Source of the DNA: Acidobacteriota bacterium
GTDB taxonomy: Bacteria; Acidobacteriota; Vicinamibacteria; Vicinamibacterales; CAVVIG01
Length of the DNA stretch: 64,000 bases
Direction: 5' to 3'
Assembly: GCA_020850715.1 (NCBI GenBank)
Contig: JADZED010000080.1
Span: 361,996 to 425,995, forward strand
This document shows positions 8,926 through 16,301 of this stretch, piece after piece; position 1 is the stretch's first letter; each line of letters begins with the position of its first letter. The notes beneath the pieces are model-generated. The model saw only the letters and a list, made by a program, of their open reading frames with translations, did not search any database and was not told where the DNA came from. The translations under genes were made by a program, and so were the position numbers.

Positions 8926-9369
8926 ATGGCGACCTTCGAACGCAGCGTCGAGGTGGATTGGCAGGGATCGTTGATGGAGGGGAAGGGCACCGCGAAGGCC
9001 GGGACCGGCGCGTTCACGCTGCCGGTGGCGTTTCCGGCGCGCATCGGCGAGCCCGGAGGCAAGACGAGCCCCGAGGAGCTGATGGCGGCGGCGCACGCAG
9101 CCTGCTACGCGATGGCGCTCAACGGCGCGATCGGCCGGGCCGGCGGCGTCTCGGTCGGCCGGACCGTGGTCAGCGCGACGGTGACGGCCGACAAGAGCGA
9201 TGCCGGGATCAAGATCCTCGCCTCGAAGCTCACCGTGATCGCGCACGGACTCGAAGGTGCGGACGCGGCCAGGTTCAGGGAGATCGCCCAGGCGGCCGAA
9301 GGACGGTGTCCCGTGTCGAACGCCTATCGGGGGACGATGCAGATTACGGTCGATGCCAGGGTCGCCTGA
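8926..9369 (+). CDS. OsmC/Ohr family peroxidase-like protein
   Basis: The 147-residue protein shows the two family cysteines, one in HAACYAMAL and the other in EGRCPVSNAYRG. The N-terminal strand region WQGSLMEGKGTAKAGTG and the substrate-side KTSPEELMAAAHAAC block are also present. Family members reduce organic or fatty-acid hydroperoxides. The YP-type C-terminal pattern is closer to OsmC than to Ohr. GAGGAGGG precedes the ATG. A TAAGAT box (8896-8901) upstream may be its -10 element. Confidence 0.88.
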   Translation: MATFERSVEVDWQGSLMEGKGTAKAGTGAFTLPVAFPARIGEPGGKTSPEELMAAAHAACYAMALNGAIGRAGGVSVGRTVVSATVTADKSDAGIKILASKLTVIAHGLEGADAARFREIAQAAEGRCPVSNAYRGTMQITVDARVA

Positions 9370-9454
9370 TCGATCTGTCGTTGCGCCAGGGCGTGTGGGA
9401 CTGCCGGAGGCCGCGCCGGGCGCGAACGCCCGGATGGCTCACGCCGCCCGAATC

Positions 9455-9484
9455 TTGCGCTGAAAGCGAGCCAGACGGTAAGAT
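9455..9484 (+). promoter_or_regulatory. Promoter of tRNA-Asn
   Basis: TTGCGC (9455-9460) and TAAGAT (9479-9484) are separated by 18 bases. The -10 box ends 29 bases before the first base of the tRNA. Confidence 0.55.
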
Positions 9485-9513
9485 GGGGCTCGCTTTCAGC
9501 CCCGCCTTCGCGT

Positions 9514-9588
9514 TCCTCAGTAGCTCAATGGCAGAGCATCCGGCTGTTAACCGGAGGGTTGCTGGTTCGAATCCAGCCTGAGGAGCCA
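9514..9588 (+). tRNA. tRNA-Asn (anticodon GTT)
   Basis: The acceptor stem TCCTCAG pairs with CTGAGGA. The D arm (GCTCAATGGCAGAGC), the anticodon loop CTGTTAA with GTT at 9546-9548 and the T arm (GCTGGTTCGAATCCAGC) are all present. CCA is encoded at 9586-9588. It stands alone. The downstream toxin-antitoxin and IS-remnant segment makes it a plausible former integration site, but no direct repeat of its 3' end was seen. Confidence 0.97.
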
Positions 9589-9628
9589 TTCTCCAGTTCT
9601 TCCGCCATTCGCCAGTACGTCGAACGGC

Positions 9629-9940
9629 TTAATGTAAGTCGGCGAAAGACTTCCGCGATCGAACGTCGAGTTCGATACAAGGGCTTTTACGAGACGCGCC
9701 TGTTCTCGCGGATTTTTTCGCAACATACGATGAATAGGCGGTTTGCGCGAGTTCTGATATGGAGCCCCGCGGCTTCGTACGCCTCGCTCGCGACTTCGTG
9801 ACGTTCCATTTCAGTTCGAGCGCGTCGAAGCTCCTCCTGGCTACCTTGCTGATGTCTCTGTCGCTGATCATCTTGGGCAGCTCGGGCTCGCCGTCTTCGT
9901 CGAAATCGATTTCGACGCCTTCGAGCACCTCCAGAATCAC
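9629..9940 (-). CDS. Hypothetical protein, last gene of the mazEF operon
   Basis: The 103-residue product starts with an acidic segment (ILEVLEGVEIDFDEDGEPELPKMISDRDISKVARRSFD) and has a basic second half. I do not recognise the family. Its start overlaps the stop of the preceding gene (9937-9939), so the two are translationally coupled. Its protein-like composition and the operon position behind mazEF support a real gene. It could be an accessory factor of the toxin-antitoxin module or unrelated cargo. Confidence 0.55.
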   Translation of the reverse strand: MILEVLEGVEIDFDEDGEPELPKMISDRDISKVARRSFDALELKWNVTKSRARRTKPRGSISELAQTAYSSYVAKKSARTGASRKSPCIELDVRSRKSFADLH

Positions 9941-10332
9941 AGGCCACCCAAATCGTCTGCCTTGCCGGCAACGGCATTGCCCATCGCCTCACTGATCGTG
10001 CCGCTGTACTTCAGCAGCTGGCGCATCGTCTGTTCCCCGTACTCCCGACCCGAGGCCTCCGCCGAGGCGGTGAAGGCATCGATATTCCCGGACACCATGT
10101 CCGAGAGGTTGAAACGAAATGCAACCTTCATCTCAAACGGTTCGTTGGTCAGCGCCTCGCCTGACGGCAAGGTGACCTGTGACGTGTGGATGGCTGGGCG
10201 TGGCTCTGTCGGGATTTCCTTGAGCAGCGGGAAAGCTTCTTCGCCGCGAAGGCGGATCACCCGCGAGAAGGCGTCGCGAAACGCCTCGTCATACTCTCTC
10301 AAGTAAAACAGCTTCTTTCGCTCGCCGGCCAT
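9937..10332 (-). CDS. Hypothetical protein downstream of mazF
   Basis: The 131-residue soluble protein begins MAGERKKLFYLREYDEAFRDAFSR and contains EMKVAFRFNLSDMVSGNIDAFTASAEA. I do not recognise it. It starts nine bases after the mazF stop and its own stop overlaps the next start, so mazE-mazF and the two unknown genes look like one four-gene operon. The region is less GC-skewed at third codon positions than the flanks, which fits an acquired segment. Confidence 0.6.
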   Translation of the reverse strand: MAGERKKLFYLREYDEAFRDAFSRVIRLRGEEAFPLLKEIPTEPRPAIHTSQVTLPSGEALTNEPFEMKVAFRFNLSDMVSGNIDAFTASAEASGREYGEQTMRQLLKYSGTISEAMGNAVAGKADDLGGL

Positions 10333-10341
10333 GTTCGGTAG

Positions 10342-10686
10342 TCACAGCCCGAGAAGCACTCGGAGACGTTCCCTCACGTCGGTGAGGATTTCGACGGGAG
10401 CGGTTGCAGCGAACTCCACGCGTCGAGCGTTCCAGTCCAGATTCTTGACGTGATCGGCTAAGACGACGCCTGTTACTTTGCTGCCGGCGGGTAGAGCAAC
10501 CTCGAACGGGTAACCCTTCGCGTGACTCGTGATCGGGCACGCGATCGCGAGACGGGCCTTCGCGTTGTACGCTCGAGGCGACAGAACTAGAGCGGGTCGG
10601 CGCCCACGCTGCTCGTGGCCGGCTCGAGGGTCGAACGTCAGCCAGACGAGATCCCCCGCCTCGGGGACGTAGCTGCGGACTACCAC
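10342..10686 (-). CDS. mazF: MazF/PemK family endoribonuclease toxin
   Basis: The 114-residue protein has the MazF fold signatures: PEAGDLVWLTFDPRAGHEQRGRRPALVLS, with the conserved Arg and Gly before the strand, then ACPITSHAKGYPFEV and VVLADHVKNLDW. MazF toxins cleave single-stranded RNA and arrest growth. The mazE stop overlaps this start (10680-10686), the usual antitoxin-first coupling. Confidence 0.92.
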   Translation of the reverse strand: MVVRSYVPEAGDLVWLTFDPRAGHEQRGRRPALVLSPRAYNAKARLAIACPITSHAKGYPFEVALPAGSKVTGVVLADHVKNLDWNARRVEFAATAPVEILTDVRERLRVLLGL

Positions 10687-10925
10687 GCCTCATCCCCGAG
10701 CGGACCGCCCCAGTCGCTCTCGTCGTGGCGGTTCTTCGGAGTGATGCGACGGACGAGTTCGTCCAGGGAATAACGCGGGCGACTCGGCCGGATCACGATG
10801 GTGCCGTTGTCCACCGACACTTGGACCGTGTCGCCTTCACCGAGTTGCACCTCGCGTGCAACCGACTTGGGAAGCCGCAAGCCGAGACTGTTGCCCCACT
10901 TCGAGAGTTGCGTGGTCGCTGCCAT
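10680..10925 (-). CDS. mazE: MazE family antitoxin (AbrB/SpoVT fold)
   Basis: The 81-residue protein begins MAATTQLSKWGNSLGLRLPKSVA, the swapped-hairpin AbrB DNA-binding motif, and continues VQLGEGDTVQVSVDNGTIVIRP. Its acidic tail (DESDWGGPLGDEAW) is the part expected to neutralise MazF. The ATG at 10925 was chosen over an upstream extension because the family motif starts there. An inverted repeat lies immediately upstream. Confidence 0.9.
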   Translation of the reverse strand: MAATTQLSKWGNSLGLRLPKSVAREVQLGEGDTVQVSVDNGTIVIRPSRPRYSLDELVRRITPKNRHDESDWGGPLGDEAW

Positions 10926-10944
10926 GTATCTACATTGAATATAC
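10926..10944 (-). promoter_or_regulatory. Candidate MazE autoregulatory operator
   Basis: GTATCTA (10926-10932) and AATATAC (10938-10944) form an imperfect inverted repeat that touches the mazE ATG and overlaps an AT-rich -10-like stretch. The site is therefore well placed for autorepression. The repeat is short and unproven. Confidence 0.4.
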
Positions 10945-10991
10945 ACGAACGGCGAACCGTTGTCTACGAGTCGCAAACGGAGTCGAAGCGC

Positions 10992-11630
10992 TCACCATTC
11001 GCAAAGTCGTCGATCGTGGGCCGCCATCCGGGATGGAAGTGCATTTTCTGCGCTGCGTGCTTGGGCTTCGCGATCCGCGCCGGCGGTCGACCGGCCGCTC
11101 GTGTACGCCGACGTAGTAGTCGTCGCGGTGGTCGGCAGCGGGCCACGCGGACAAGGCCCTGGGCGCTCGCCGTGCTTCTGCTTCCGCGTCGAGACGTACG
11201 CGTCGATCGTAGTCTCGGCCAGGGCGGCCAGGTTCTCCTCCGAGCAATACCCCGCGTCGGCGAGCACGTGGGTCGGCGTGATGTCCGACTGCTGGGCGAT
11301 CGTGGTGATCATCGGCAGCGGCTGCTTCTTATCGTTCGTGTCCTGGGTCACGCCTTGGCCCACGATCAGTTGCCGCTCATCGGCCGCGACCTGCACGTTG
11401 TAGCCCTGCACGAAGCCGTCGGGTCCCTTCATGATCCGCGACTCCGGATCGGTGAAGTTGTATCGGGCTTCGGATCAGGCTTGGCCGACTCGACGGGTTC
11501 GCCCTTGGCCGGCTTCGTCTTTGGCGCGAGCCTTCAGCGCGCGTGTGGCCTCGCGAATCCGCTCCAGCCGACTCTCCCGCCGTTGCAGCTCCGCCGGCAG
11601 CTCGTCGCCACGCCCGCCATGAACGGACGT
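10992..11630 (-). pseudogene. Decayed IS1182-type transposase fragment
   Basis: Reading leftward, ELQRRESRLERIREATRALK is interrupted by an in-frame TGA (11475-11477). It then continues RYNFTDPESRIMKGPDGFVQ, VQVAADERQLIVGQGVTQD and HVLADAGYCSEENLAAL, which are core blocks of IS1182-family DDE transposases. After about 11130 the frame is lost (KPKHAAQKM appears in another frame). N-terminal and C-terminal thirds are missing, and no terminal repeats were found. It marks an old insertion between mazEF and the cation transporter. Confidence 0.8.
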
Positions 11631-11706
11631 ATTCGTCGCTCCGCTCTCCTCAGGGGCGCCCCCGTCTTCCAGCATGCTCGCCCCCGCCTTCCGGCATACT
11701 GCTGCA

Positions 11707-12612
11707 GTGACCGCCATCGAAGAATCGTACCGAACCGCGCGCCGCGTCGCGCTGCTCGGCGTCGCCGTCAGCGCCGTGCTCGCGTGCACCAACATCGTCG
11801 TCGGATTGCTGGTCCGATCGACGTCGGTCGTCGCGACAGGGTTCGAGTTCGCCGGCGATGTGCTCGCATCGAGCATCGTCCTCATCGGGATGGGCGTCGC
11901 CGCACGACCGGCCGATCGGAACCATCCCTACGGGCACGGCCGGTTCGAAACCTTGTCCGCGTTCGTGGTCGGCCTGATCCTCGCGGCGGCCGGCGCGACG
12001 ATCTGCTACCGGTCGCTGCAGGCCGTCGGCGCGACGCATCCGCCGCCTGGCGCCCTCGCCGCCGCAGCACTGGTGGGCGCCATCGTGCTGCGCGGAATCA
12101 TGTCGTCGGTGAAATTCCGTGTCGGCCGCCGCCTCCGGAGCTCGGCGCTGATTGCCGACGCCTGGAACGACGCCGTCGATATCCTGTCCGCCCTCGCCGC
12201 CCTCGTGGCCGTCGCCCTTGCGACCTACGACCCGGTTCACTTCCTGGCCGCCGATCACTACGGCGGGTTCGTCGTCGGCATCGTGGTCGTCATCACCGGC
12301 CTGCGAGTTCTACGGGACGCGTCGCTCGAGCTCGCCGACACGATGCCCGATCCGGAACTGACCGAGGAGATCGCGAGGATATCGAAATCGGTCGCGGGGG
12401 TGCAGGGCGTCGACAAGGTGTTCGCGCGAAAGACGGGGCTGCAGTACCACATCGACCTGCACATCGAGGTCGATCCGGATGAGACGATCGCGGCGTCTCA
12501 CGCCATTGGCGGGCACGTACGAGCGACCCTCAAGCGCGAGCTGCCGTGGGTGGCCGACGTCCTGGTCCACCTCGAACCCTCGGACCGTCCGAAAACGACG
12601 TCTGCACCCTGA
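11707..12612 (+). CDS. Cation diffusion facilitator (CDF) family transporter
   Basis: The roughly 301-residue protein has six membrane spans, the CDF signature DRNHPYGHGRFETLSA and a C-terminal ferredoxin-like cytoplasmic domain (VAGVQGVDKVFARKTGLQYHIDLHIEVD). CDF proteins export Zn, Fe, Co or Mn by proton antiport. The metal-site positions are unusual: TM2 reads EFAGD and TM5 reads NDAVD instead of the usual (D/H)xxxD pairs, so metal choice is unclear. GTG 11707 fits the family N-terminus; ATG 11674 is the alternative. It lies just past the IS remnant. Confidence 0.88.
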   Translation: MTAIEESYRTARRVALLGVAVSAVLACTNIVVGLLVRSTSVVATGFEFAGDVLASSIVLIGMGVAARPADRNHPYGHGRFETLSAFVVGLILAAAGATICYRSLQAVGATHPPPGALAAAALVGAIVLRGIMSSVKFRVGRRLRSSALIADAWNDAVDILSALAALVAVALATYDPVHFLAADHYGGFVVGIVVVITGLRVLRDASLELADTMPDPELTEEIARISKSVAGVQGVDKVFARKTGLQYHIDLHIEVDPDETIAASHAIGGHVRATLKRELPWVADVLVHLEPSDRPKTTSAP

Positions 12613-12788
12613 GCGCCATCGATTGTGCCGTCGCGCACATCGGACCGCCTGGCCGATGGAGACGCGAGGGTGGATCCAACCGCTCGGCCGCAAGAGGGGA
12701 TGCCGGCTCGAGGTCGTTTCCGGCACGGCGCGCAGCCAGAGGCGGCGATGCGACGACATCGCCCGGAGCGGTCGGTGCGAGGCGATTG

Positions 12789-13712
12789 TCAAGCGGCTGA
12801 TTGGGGCCGAGGCCGTCTTCGGTGTCGAGGCTTCAGCCGCCGCCGTTGAACGCTTCGTCGAATGGCCTGCGCGATCGCATCCAGGGACGCGTTGACGGCA
12901 CGCTGGAGTGCGGCATCCCGACGCTCCACGACCACGCTGGGAAGACCGCTCAGAACGGCCTTGATCAGACACCGGTGATCGACGCCGCCCTTCGGTCCGT
13001 TGACGTCGGACAGGCGCACGGTGACGCGTTCGATCGAGGACGCGAACTTCCCGAGCCTCATCCCGAGCTTTCGTGCGATGTCGGCTCGCTCCCCGCTGTC
13101 GAGGGCCGCGCCCAGCACTCGTATGTGTCCCGGCGGCTGGATTTCGAGAGTCCGCCCTCGCACGTGCTTGGCCGCGCGCGGCATGGTCGACGGGAGCGCC
13201 GATCGCTCTGCGCTCGTCCGCCGGTGGCGTCGACCTCTCCGCGGTCCGGTCGCCGCGCGCGGCGCCTTCCTTCCACGGGCGATCCCGCTGCCCGGCGGGC
13301 GCCGCAGCGGCGGCGGTTCGGTTCGCACGGTCGGGCGCATGCCGCCCCGGCCAAGCTGGTCGAGCAGGTCGGTCGTCGTCACGATACCGACCAGGTGCCC
13401 ATCGTCGACGACCAGGAGGGAGCCGAGGCTTTGTCCCCTCATCAGGTTGGCCGCCTGCCGCAGCGTGGTGGCCGGACTGGCAGTCACCGGATCGGGCGTC
13501 ATCAAGTCGCGAACGGCGCGGTCGGGCCCGCTCCCTTCCGCGCCTCTCGCGCCTCCGAGGTCGCGCTCCGAGACGATGCCGGCGAGGCGTCCATTCTCAA
13601 CCACGACGAGATGGCGAATGCGGTGCTGGCGCATCGTCGCCAGTGCAGCATCCGCCGGATCTCCAGATTCGACTGTCATCACGTCGACGCTCATCACGTC
13701 CCGGAGGCGCAT
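12789..13712 (-). CDS. CBS-pair plus HPF/RaiA-like ribosome-associated domain fusion
   Basis: The 307-residue protein begins MRLRDVMSVDVMTVESGDP and holds two CBS motifs (about 1-130), including RHLVVVENGRLAGIVSERDL and SLLVVDDGHLVGIVTTTDLL. A basic Arg/Pro-rich linker follows (about 130-185). The last 110 residues resemble HPF/S30AE proteins: RVTVRLSDVNGPKGGVDHRC and then a helix rich in Arg. CBS pairs commonly bind adenine nucleotides and HPF proteins idle ribosomes. An energy-sensing hibernation factor is a reasonable inference. It is divergent from the usp genes, with shared control elements between them. Confidence 0.75.
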   Translation of the reverse strand: MRLRDVMSVDVMTVESGDPADAALATMRQHRIRHLVVVENGRLAGIVSERDLGGARGAEGSGPDRAVRDLMTPDPVTASPATTLRQAANLMRGQSLGSLLVVDDGHLVGIVTTTDLLDQLGRGGMRPTVRTEPPPLRRPPGSGIARGRKAPRAATGPRRGRRHRRTSAERSALPSTMPRAAKHVRGRTLEIQPPGHIRVLGAALDSGERADIARKLGMRLGKFASSIERVTVRLSDVNGPKGGVDHRCLIKAVLSGLPSVVVERRDAALQRAVNASLDAIAQAIRRSVQRRRLKPRHRRRPRPQSAA

Positions 13713-13851
13713 GGCCGCGCCCCGTGCAAACGCCGCGCCGGCCTCGCCGTGAGCCCGGCGAGACGAATCGACGACGCGCCGGCCGCGGCTGCGCACCCGG
13801 GCCTGGATGCTGCCAGCGATCGCGATCGGGACACCTATCGAGGCGCGAACT

Positions 13852-13887
13852 CTTTCATGACGAAATGCGGCCCTTCAATCCGAAAAG
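13852..13887. promoter_or_regulatory. Tandem half-palindromes, candidate enhancer for a sigma-54 activator
   Basis: CTTTCATGACGAAATG (13852-13867) and CTTCAATCCGAAAAG (13873-13887) repeat with a 20-base period. The first matches the repeat at 43553-43568 (CTTTCAGAGTGAAATG) outside the four-base spacer. The pair lies in the 445-base gap between the divergent CBS-HPF gene and the usp genes, 68 bases before a GG-N10-GC promoter. No gene is seen in this gap. Confidence 0.5.
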
Positions 13888-13954
13888 CAGCAGCCCAGCC
13901 GTCAATCGAAGCCTGCTGTCCAGCCTGCGGTCCATCGCCTGTCCGGCGGTCCGC

Positions 13955-13970
13955 TGGTGCGAGACGTGCC
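13955..13970 (+). promoter_or_regulatory. Candidate sigma-54 promoter for the usp genes
   Basis: TGGTGCGAGACGTGCC has the required GG (13956-13957) and GC (13968-13969) ten bases apart and matches 8 of 12 fixed positions of TGGCACG-N4-TTGCA. It would give a leader of about 175 bases before the first usp gene. In a genome this rich in G/C, one such match alone is weak. The enhancer-like pair upstream raises its weight. Confidence 0.4.
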
Positions 13971-14157
13971 TCAACGACAGGACGCTTCGCGCGTCCACGA
14001 GGTGTCTCGCACGGGCCTCCGGCGCGCCCCCCGTGCCCGGGCGCGACGTGCGACCGACCGGCCGGCTCGGTGGAGGCCGGCCCTCGCACGATGGTTCGTT
14101 CGTTGCTTCGAGGATCGAACACTTCGCCGATTTCGGAGAATCGTGGATGGAACTGCC

Positions 14158-15030
14158 GTGAGAAGACTCAATCTGCGACACATCCTCTGCCCGATCGACT
14201 TCTCGTCTCTCGCGCCGGGCGCCCTGGCGGTGGCGAGCGCGATGGCCCGTGCGCGCAAGTCCGAGTTGAGGGCCCTGCACGTCTCGCCCTCAGACGGGGC
14301 GGCCGTGCCTCGGGAGCTTGGCTCGACGGAGCGGCAGGCCCTCATGTCGCGATTGCGCACGAGCCTGGCCGAAGCGGCGCCGTCCTACGACCTGATCGGG
14401 GGCGCCGTGCGCCAGGGGGACCCCGGCACGCAGATTCTCCACTTTGCTCGAACGATGCGCGCCGATGTGATTGTCATGGGCGCCCCTGGCGCCGACCGTC
14501 CGGAACGTCCCATGGGGCCTGTGGCGTCGGTCGTGATCGCGCGTGCGGACTGTCCCGTCCTCGCCGTGCCGGCGCGCCGCGCGGCCTGGTCGAACGCGTC
14601 CGGACTCTTCGGCCGCATCGTGTGCGCGGTCGACCTTGCGCCGTCGTCCCTGAGCGTCATTCGCCAGGCGCTGTCGCTGGCGTGGGAGACTTCCGGGCAC
14701 CTGACATATGTATGCGTGCTGCCCGAAGGCGATTCAAACCGATCCGCAGCGGCCCGCGACCGCCTGCTCGACGCGATCCCGGCCGAGGTGGGCAATTGGT
14801 GCGAAATCGACGTCACGATCCTGCGCGGACCGCCGGCGGCCGAGATCGCCAGGATTGCCTGGGCGCAGGAGGCCGACCTGGTTGTCATCGGGGCGCCGCG
14901 CCGCTGGACTTCGACCACCCACGCGGTCCTCGGCCGATCGCTCTGTCCCGTGCTCGTCACGCACGACGCGCGGCCCCTCCCGCGGCCGGCATCGAGCCGC
15001 AGGGACGAGACGATGCACGCCGCGGTGTGA
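14158..15030 (+). CDS. Universal stress protein, two UspA domains
   Basis: The 290-residue protein has two tandem UspA folds. The first starts NLRHILCPIDFSSLAPGALAVA and ends ADVIVMGAPGADRPERPMGPVASVV. The second starts FGRIVCAVDLAPSSLSVIR and ends ADLVVIGAPRRWTSTTHAVLGRS. The G-2x-G-9x-G(S/T) ATP-binding pattern is only partly kept. Start GTG 14158 is next to a second possible GTG at 14143 with GGAGA upstream. Such proteins accumulate in starvation and hypoxia. The next gene is a second copy. Confidence 0.88.
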   Translation: MRRLNLRHILCPIDFSSLAPGALAVASAMARARKSELRALHVSPSDGAAVPRELGSTERQALMSRLRTSLAEAAPSYDLIGGAVRQGDPGTQILHFARTMRADVIVMGAPGADRPERPMGPVASVVIARADCPVLAVPARRAAWSNASGLFGRIVCAVDLAPSSLSVIRQALSLAWETSGHLTYVCVLPEGDSNRSAAARDRLLDAIPAEVGNWCEIDVTILRGPPAAEIARIAWAQEADLVVIGAPRRWTSTTHAVLGRSLCPVLVTHDARPLPRPASSRRDETMHAAV

Positions 15031-15061
15031 ACGAGCCGCGGCCAGGGAAACGGAGCGAGTC

Positions 15062-15970
15062 GTGGTCGAATTCAGACGCATTCTCTGCCCGGTCGATTTC
15101 AGCGCGGCATCGGTGCGTGCGTTCGCGCACGCCGCCGCCCTCGCACGCTGGTACGACGCGCAGATGACCGTGTTGCACGTCGTGCCGACGTTCGATTCGA
15201 TGTCGGTACGAGGCGGTCTCGGCGATCCCGTGCACGTCGTGACGCCGACGTCGCGCGAACAGGTGCTCGCGGAGATGAACCGATCCCTGAACATGGCCGC
15301 GGCACCGCCTCGTGCGACTTCCGTTGCCGAAGCGGGCGATCCGCAGACGACGATCATCGATCAGGCCGTCTCGAAGGGGGCCGATCTGATTGTGATGGGA
15401 ACCCACGGCCGGCGGGGGTTCAAGCGACTCGTCCTCGGGTCGGTGACCGAAGCGGTCTTGCGCGAGGCGCCCTGTCCGGTCCTGACGGTGCCGCAGCAGG
15501 CGCCCGCGGATATCGCCGAGGCGGTGACATTCAAACGCATCCTCTGCCCGATGGACTTCTCGCCGTCGTCGCTTCAGGCGCTGGGATTTGCGCTGGATCT
15601 CGCCCGGCAGGCCGATGGGCTCGTCACGCTCCTGCACGTTGTCGAGTGGCTCGCGGAAGAAGAGCCGCAGGCAGCAGTCCACTTCGACTTCCTCGGGTAT
15701 CGCCGCCGCATGGTCGAAGAGGCTCAGCAGCGGCTACGGGCCCTGGTGGCCGGCGAATCGCGCACCTGGATCGGGATCGACGACATGGTCGTCAGCGGGC
15801 GCGCGCATCGCGAGGTCCTTCGCGCCGCAGAGGCGACATCCGCAGACCTCATCGTCATGGGCGCTCAGGGAAGAGGCGGCATTGGCCTCGCGCTGTTTGG
15901 ATCGACGACGCAGCAGGTCGTCCGCGGTGCCACGTGTCCTGTGCTCACCGTGCGCGGGCTGCGGCAGTAG
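15062..15970 (+). CDS. Universal stress protein, two UspA domains (second copy)
   Basis: The 302-residue protein again has two UspA domains. The first (FRRILCPVDFSAASVRAFAHA) has an intact ATP-type loop GTHGRRGFKRLVLGSVTEAV. The second (FKRILCPMDFSPSSLQALGFA) ends in GAQGRGGIGLALFGSTTQQV. Both loops fit G-2x-G-9x-G(S/T), so this copy is more likely to bind ATP than its neighbour. GTG 15062 has GGAG six bases upstream. It follows the first usp gene by 31 bases, probably on the same transcript. Confidence 0.9.
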   Translation: MVEFRRILCPVDFSAASVRAFAHAAALARWYDAQMTVLHVVPTFDSMSVRGGLGDPVHVVTPTSREQVLAEMNRSLNMAAAPPRATSVAEAGDPQTTIIDQAVSKGADLIVMGTHGRRGFKRLVLGSVTEAVLREAPCPVLTVPQQAPADIAEAVTFKRILCPMDFSPSSLQALGFALDLARQADGLVTLLHVVEWLAEEEPQAAVHFDFLGYRRRMVEEAQQRLRALVAGESRTWIGIDDMVVSGRAHREVLRAAEATSADLIVMGAQGRGGIGLALFGSTTQQVVRGATCPVLTVRGLRQ

Positions 15971-15991
15971 GCCATGTCGTTCGTCGTTTCG

Positions 15992-16013
15992 GCGACGCGC
16001 GTCCGCGCGTCGC
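15992..16013 (+). terminator. Strong hairpin after the usp genes
   Basis: GCGACGCGC (15992-16000) and GCGCGTCGC (16005-16013) form a perfect nine-base stem with a GTCC loop, 22 bases after the usp stop. No T-tract follows, so it may be a factor-dependent terminator or a 3' stabilising structure. The rest of the 331-base gap holds the sigma-54-type site and no gene. Confidence 0.5.
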
Positions 16014-16108
16014 ACTGAATCTGGAACGTCGAGCCTGGGTGGTCCGTCCGCCGGCCAACGCCGGCTGCAGCATGCGCGCAGGAAGCTCGGCAGGCCCTGT
16101 CGAGGCAT

Positions 16109-16124
16109 TGGGACGGATGTTGCA
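16109..16124 (+). promoter_or_regulatory. Near-consensus sigma-54 promoter of the tal-pgi operon
   Basis: TGGGACGGATGTTGCA matches TGGCACG-N4-TTGCA at 11 of 12 fixed positions (only C4 is G). GG is at 16110-16111 and GC at 16122-16123, the required spacing. The predicted start is near 16135, leaving a leader of about 165 bases before GTG 16302. This is the best sigma-54 match noticed in the window. Confidence 0.65.
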
Positions 16125-16301
16125 TCGGTGCGGACGCGAGCTTCATTGTCCGCACGCCGCCAGACGCGTGACGATTGGCCGCTGCCCCGGGCGAACGATC
16201 GCCGGGGCGCCAACCGCCTGGCCGAGCTTGGCGGCACGGATTCAACGGCCGGGGCCCGGCGGCCGGCCGCATCTTCGTCGACCTTCAATCGGAGGCCAGA
16301 G

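Noticed and set aside
9589..11700. Integrated genomic island with tRNA-Asn as attachment site
   Set aside because: The tRNA, toxin-antitoxin operon and IS remnant fit the idea, but no integrase and no repeat of the tRNA 3' end were found.
13800..13815. Minus-strand TGGCAGCATCCAGGCC as a sigma-54 promoter for the CBS-HPF gene
   Set aside because: The TGGCA half is good, but the -12 half lacks TT and only 7 of 12 positions match. The position near the enhancer-like pair is suggestive but not enough to annotate.
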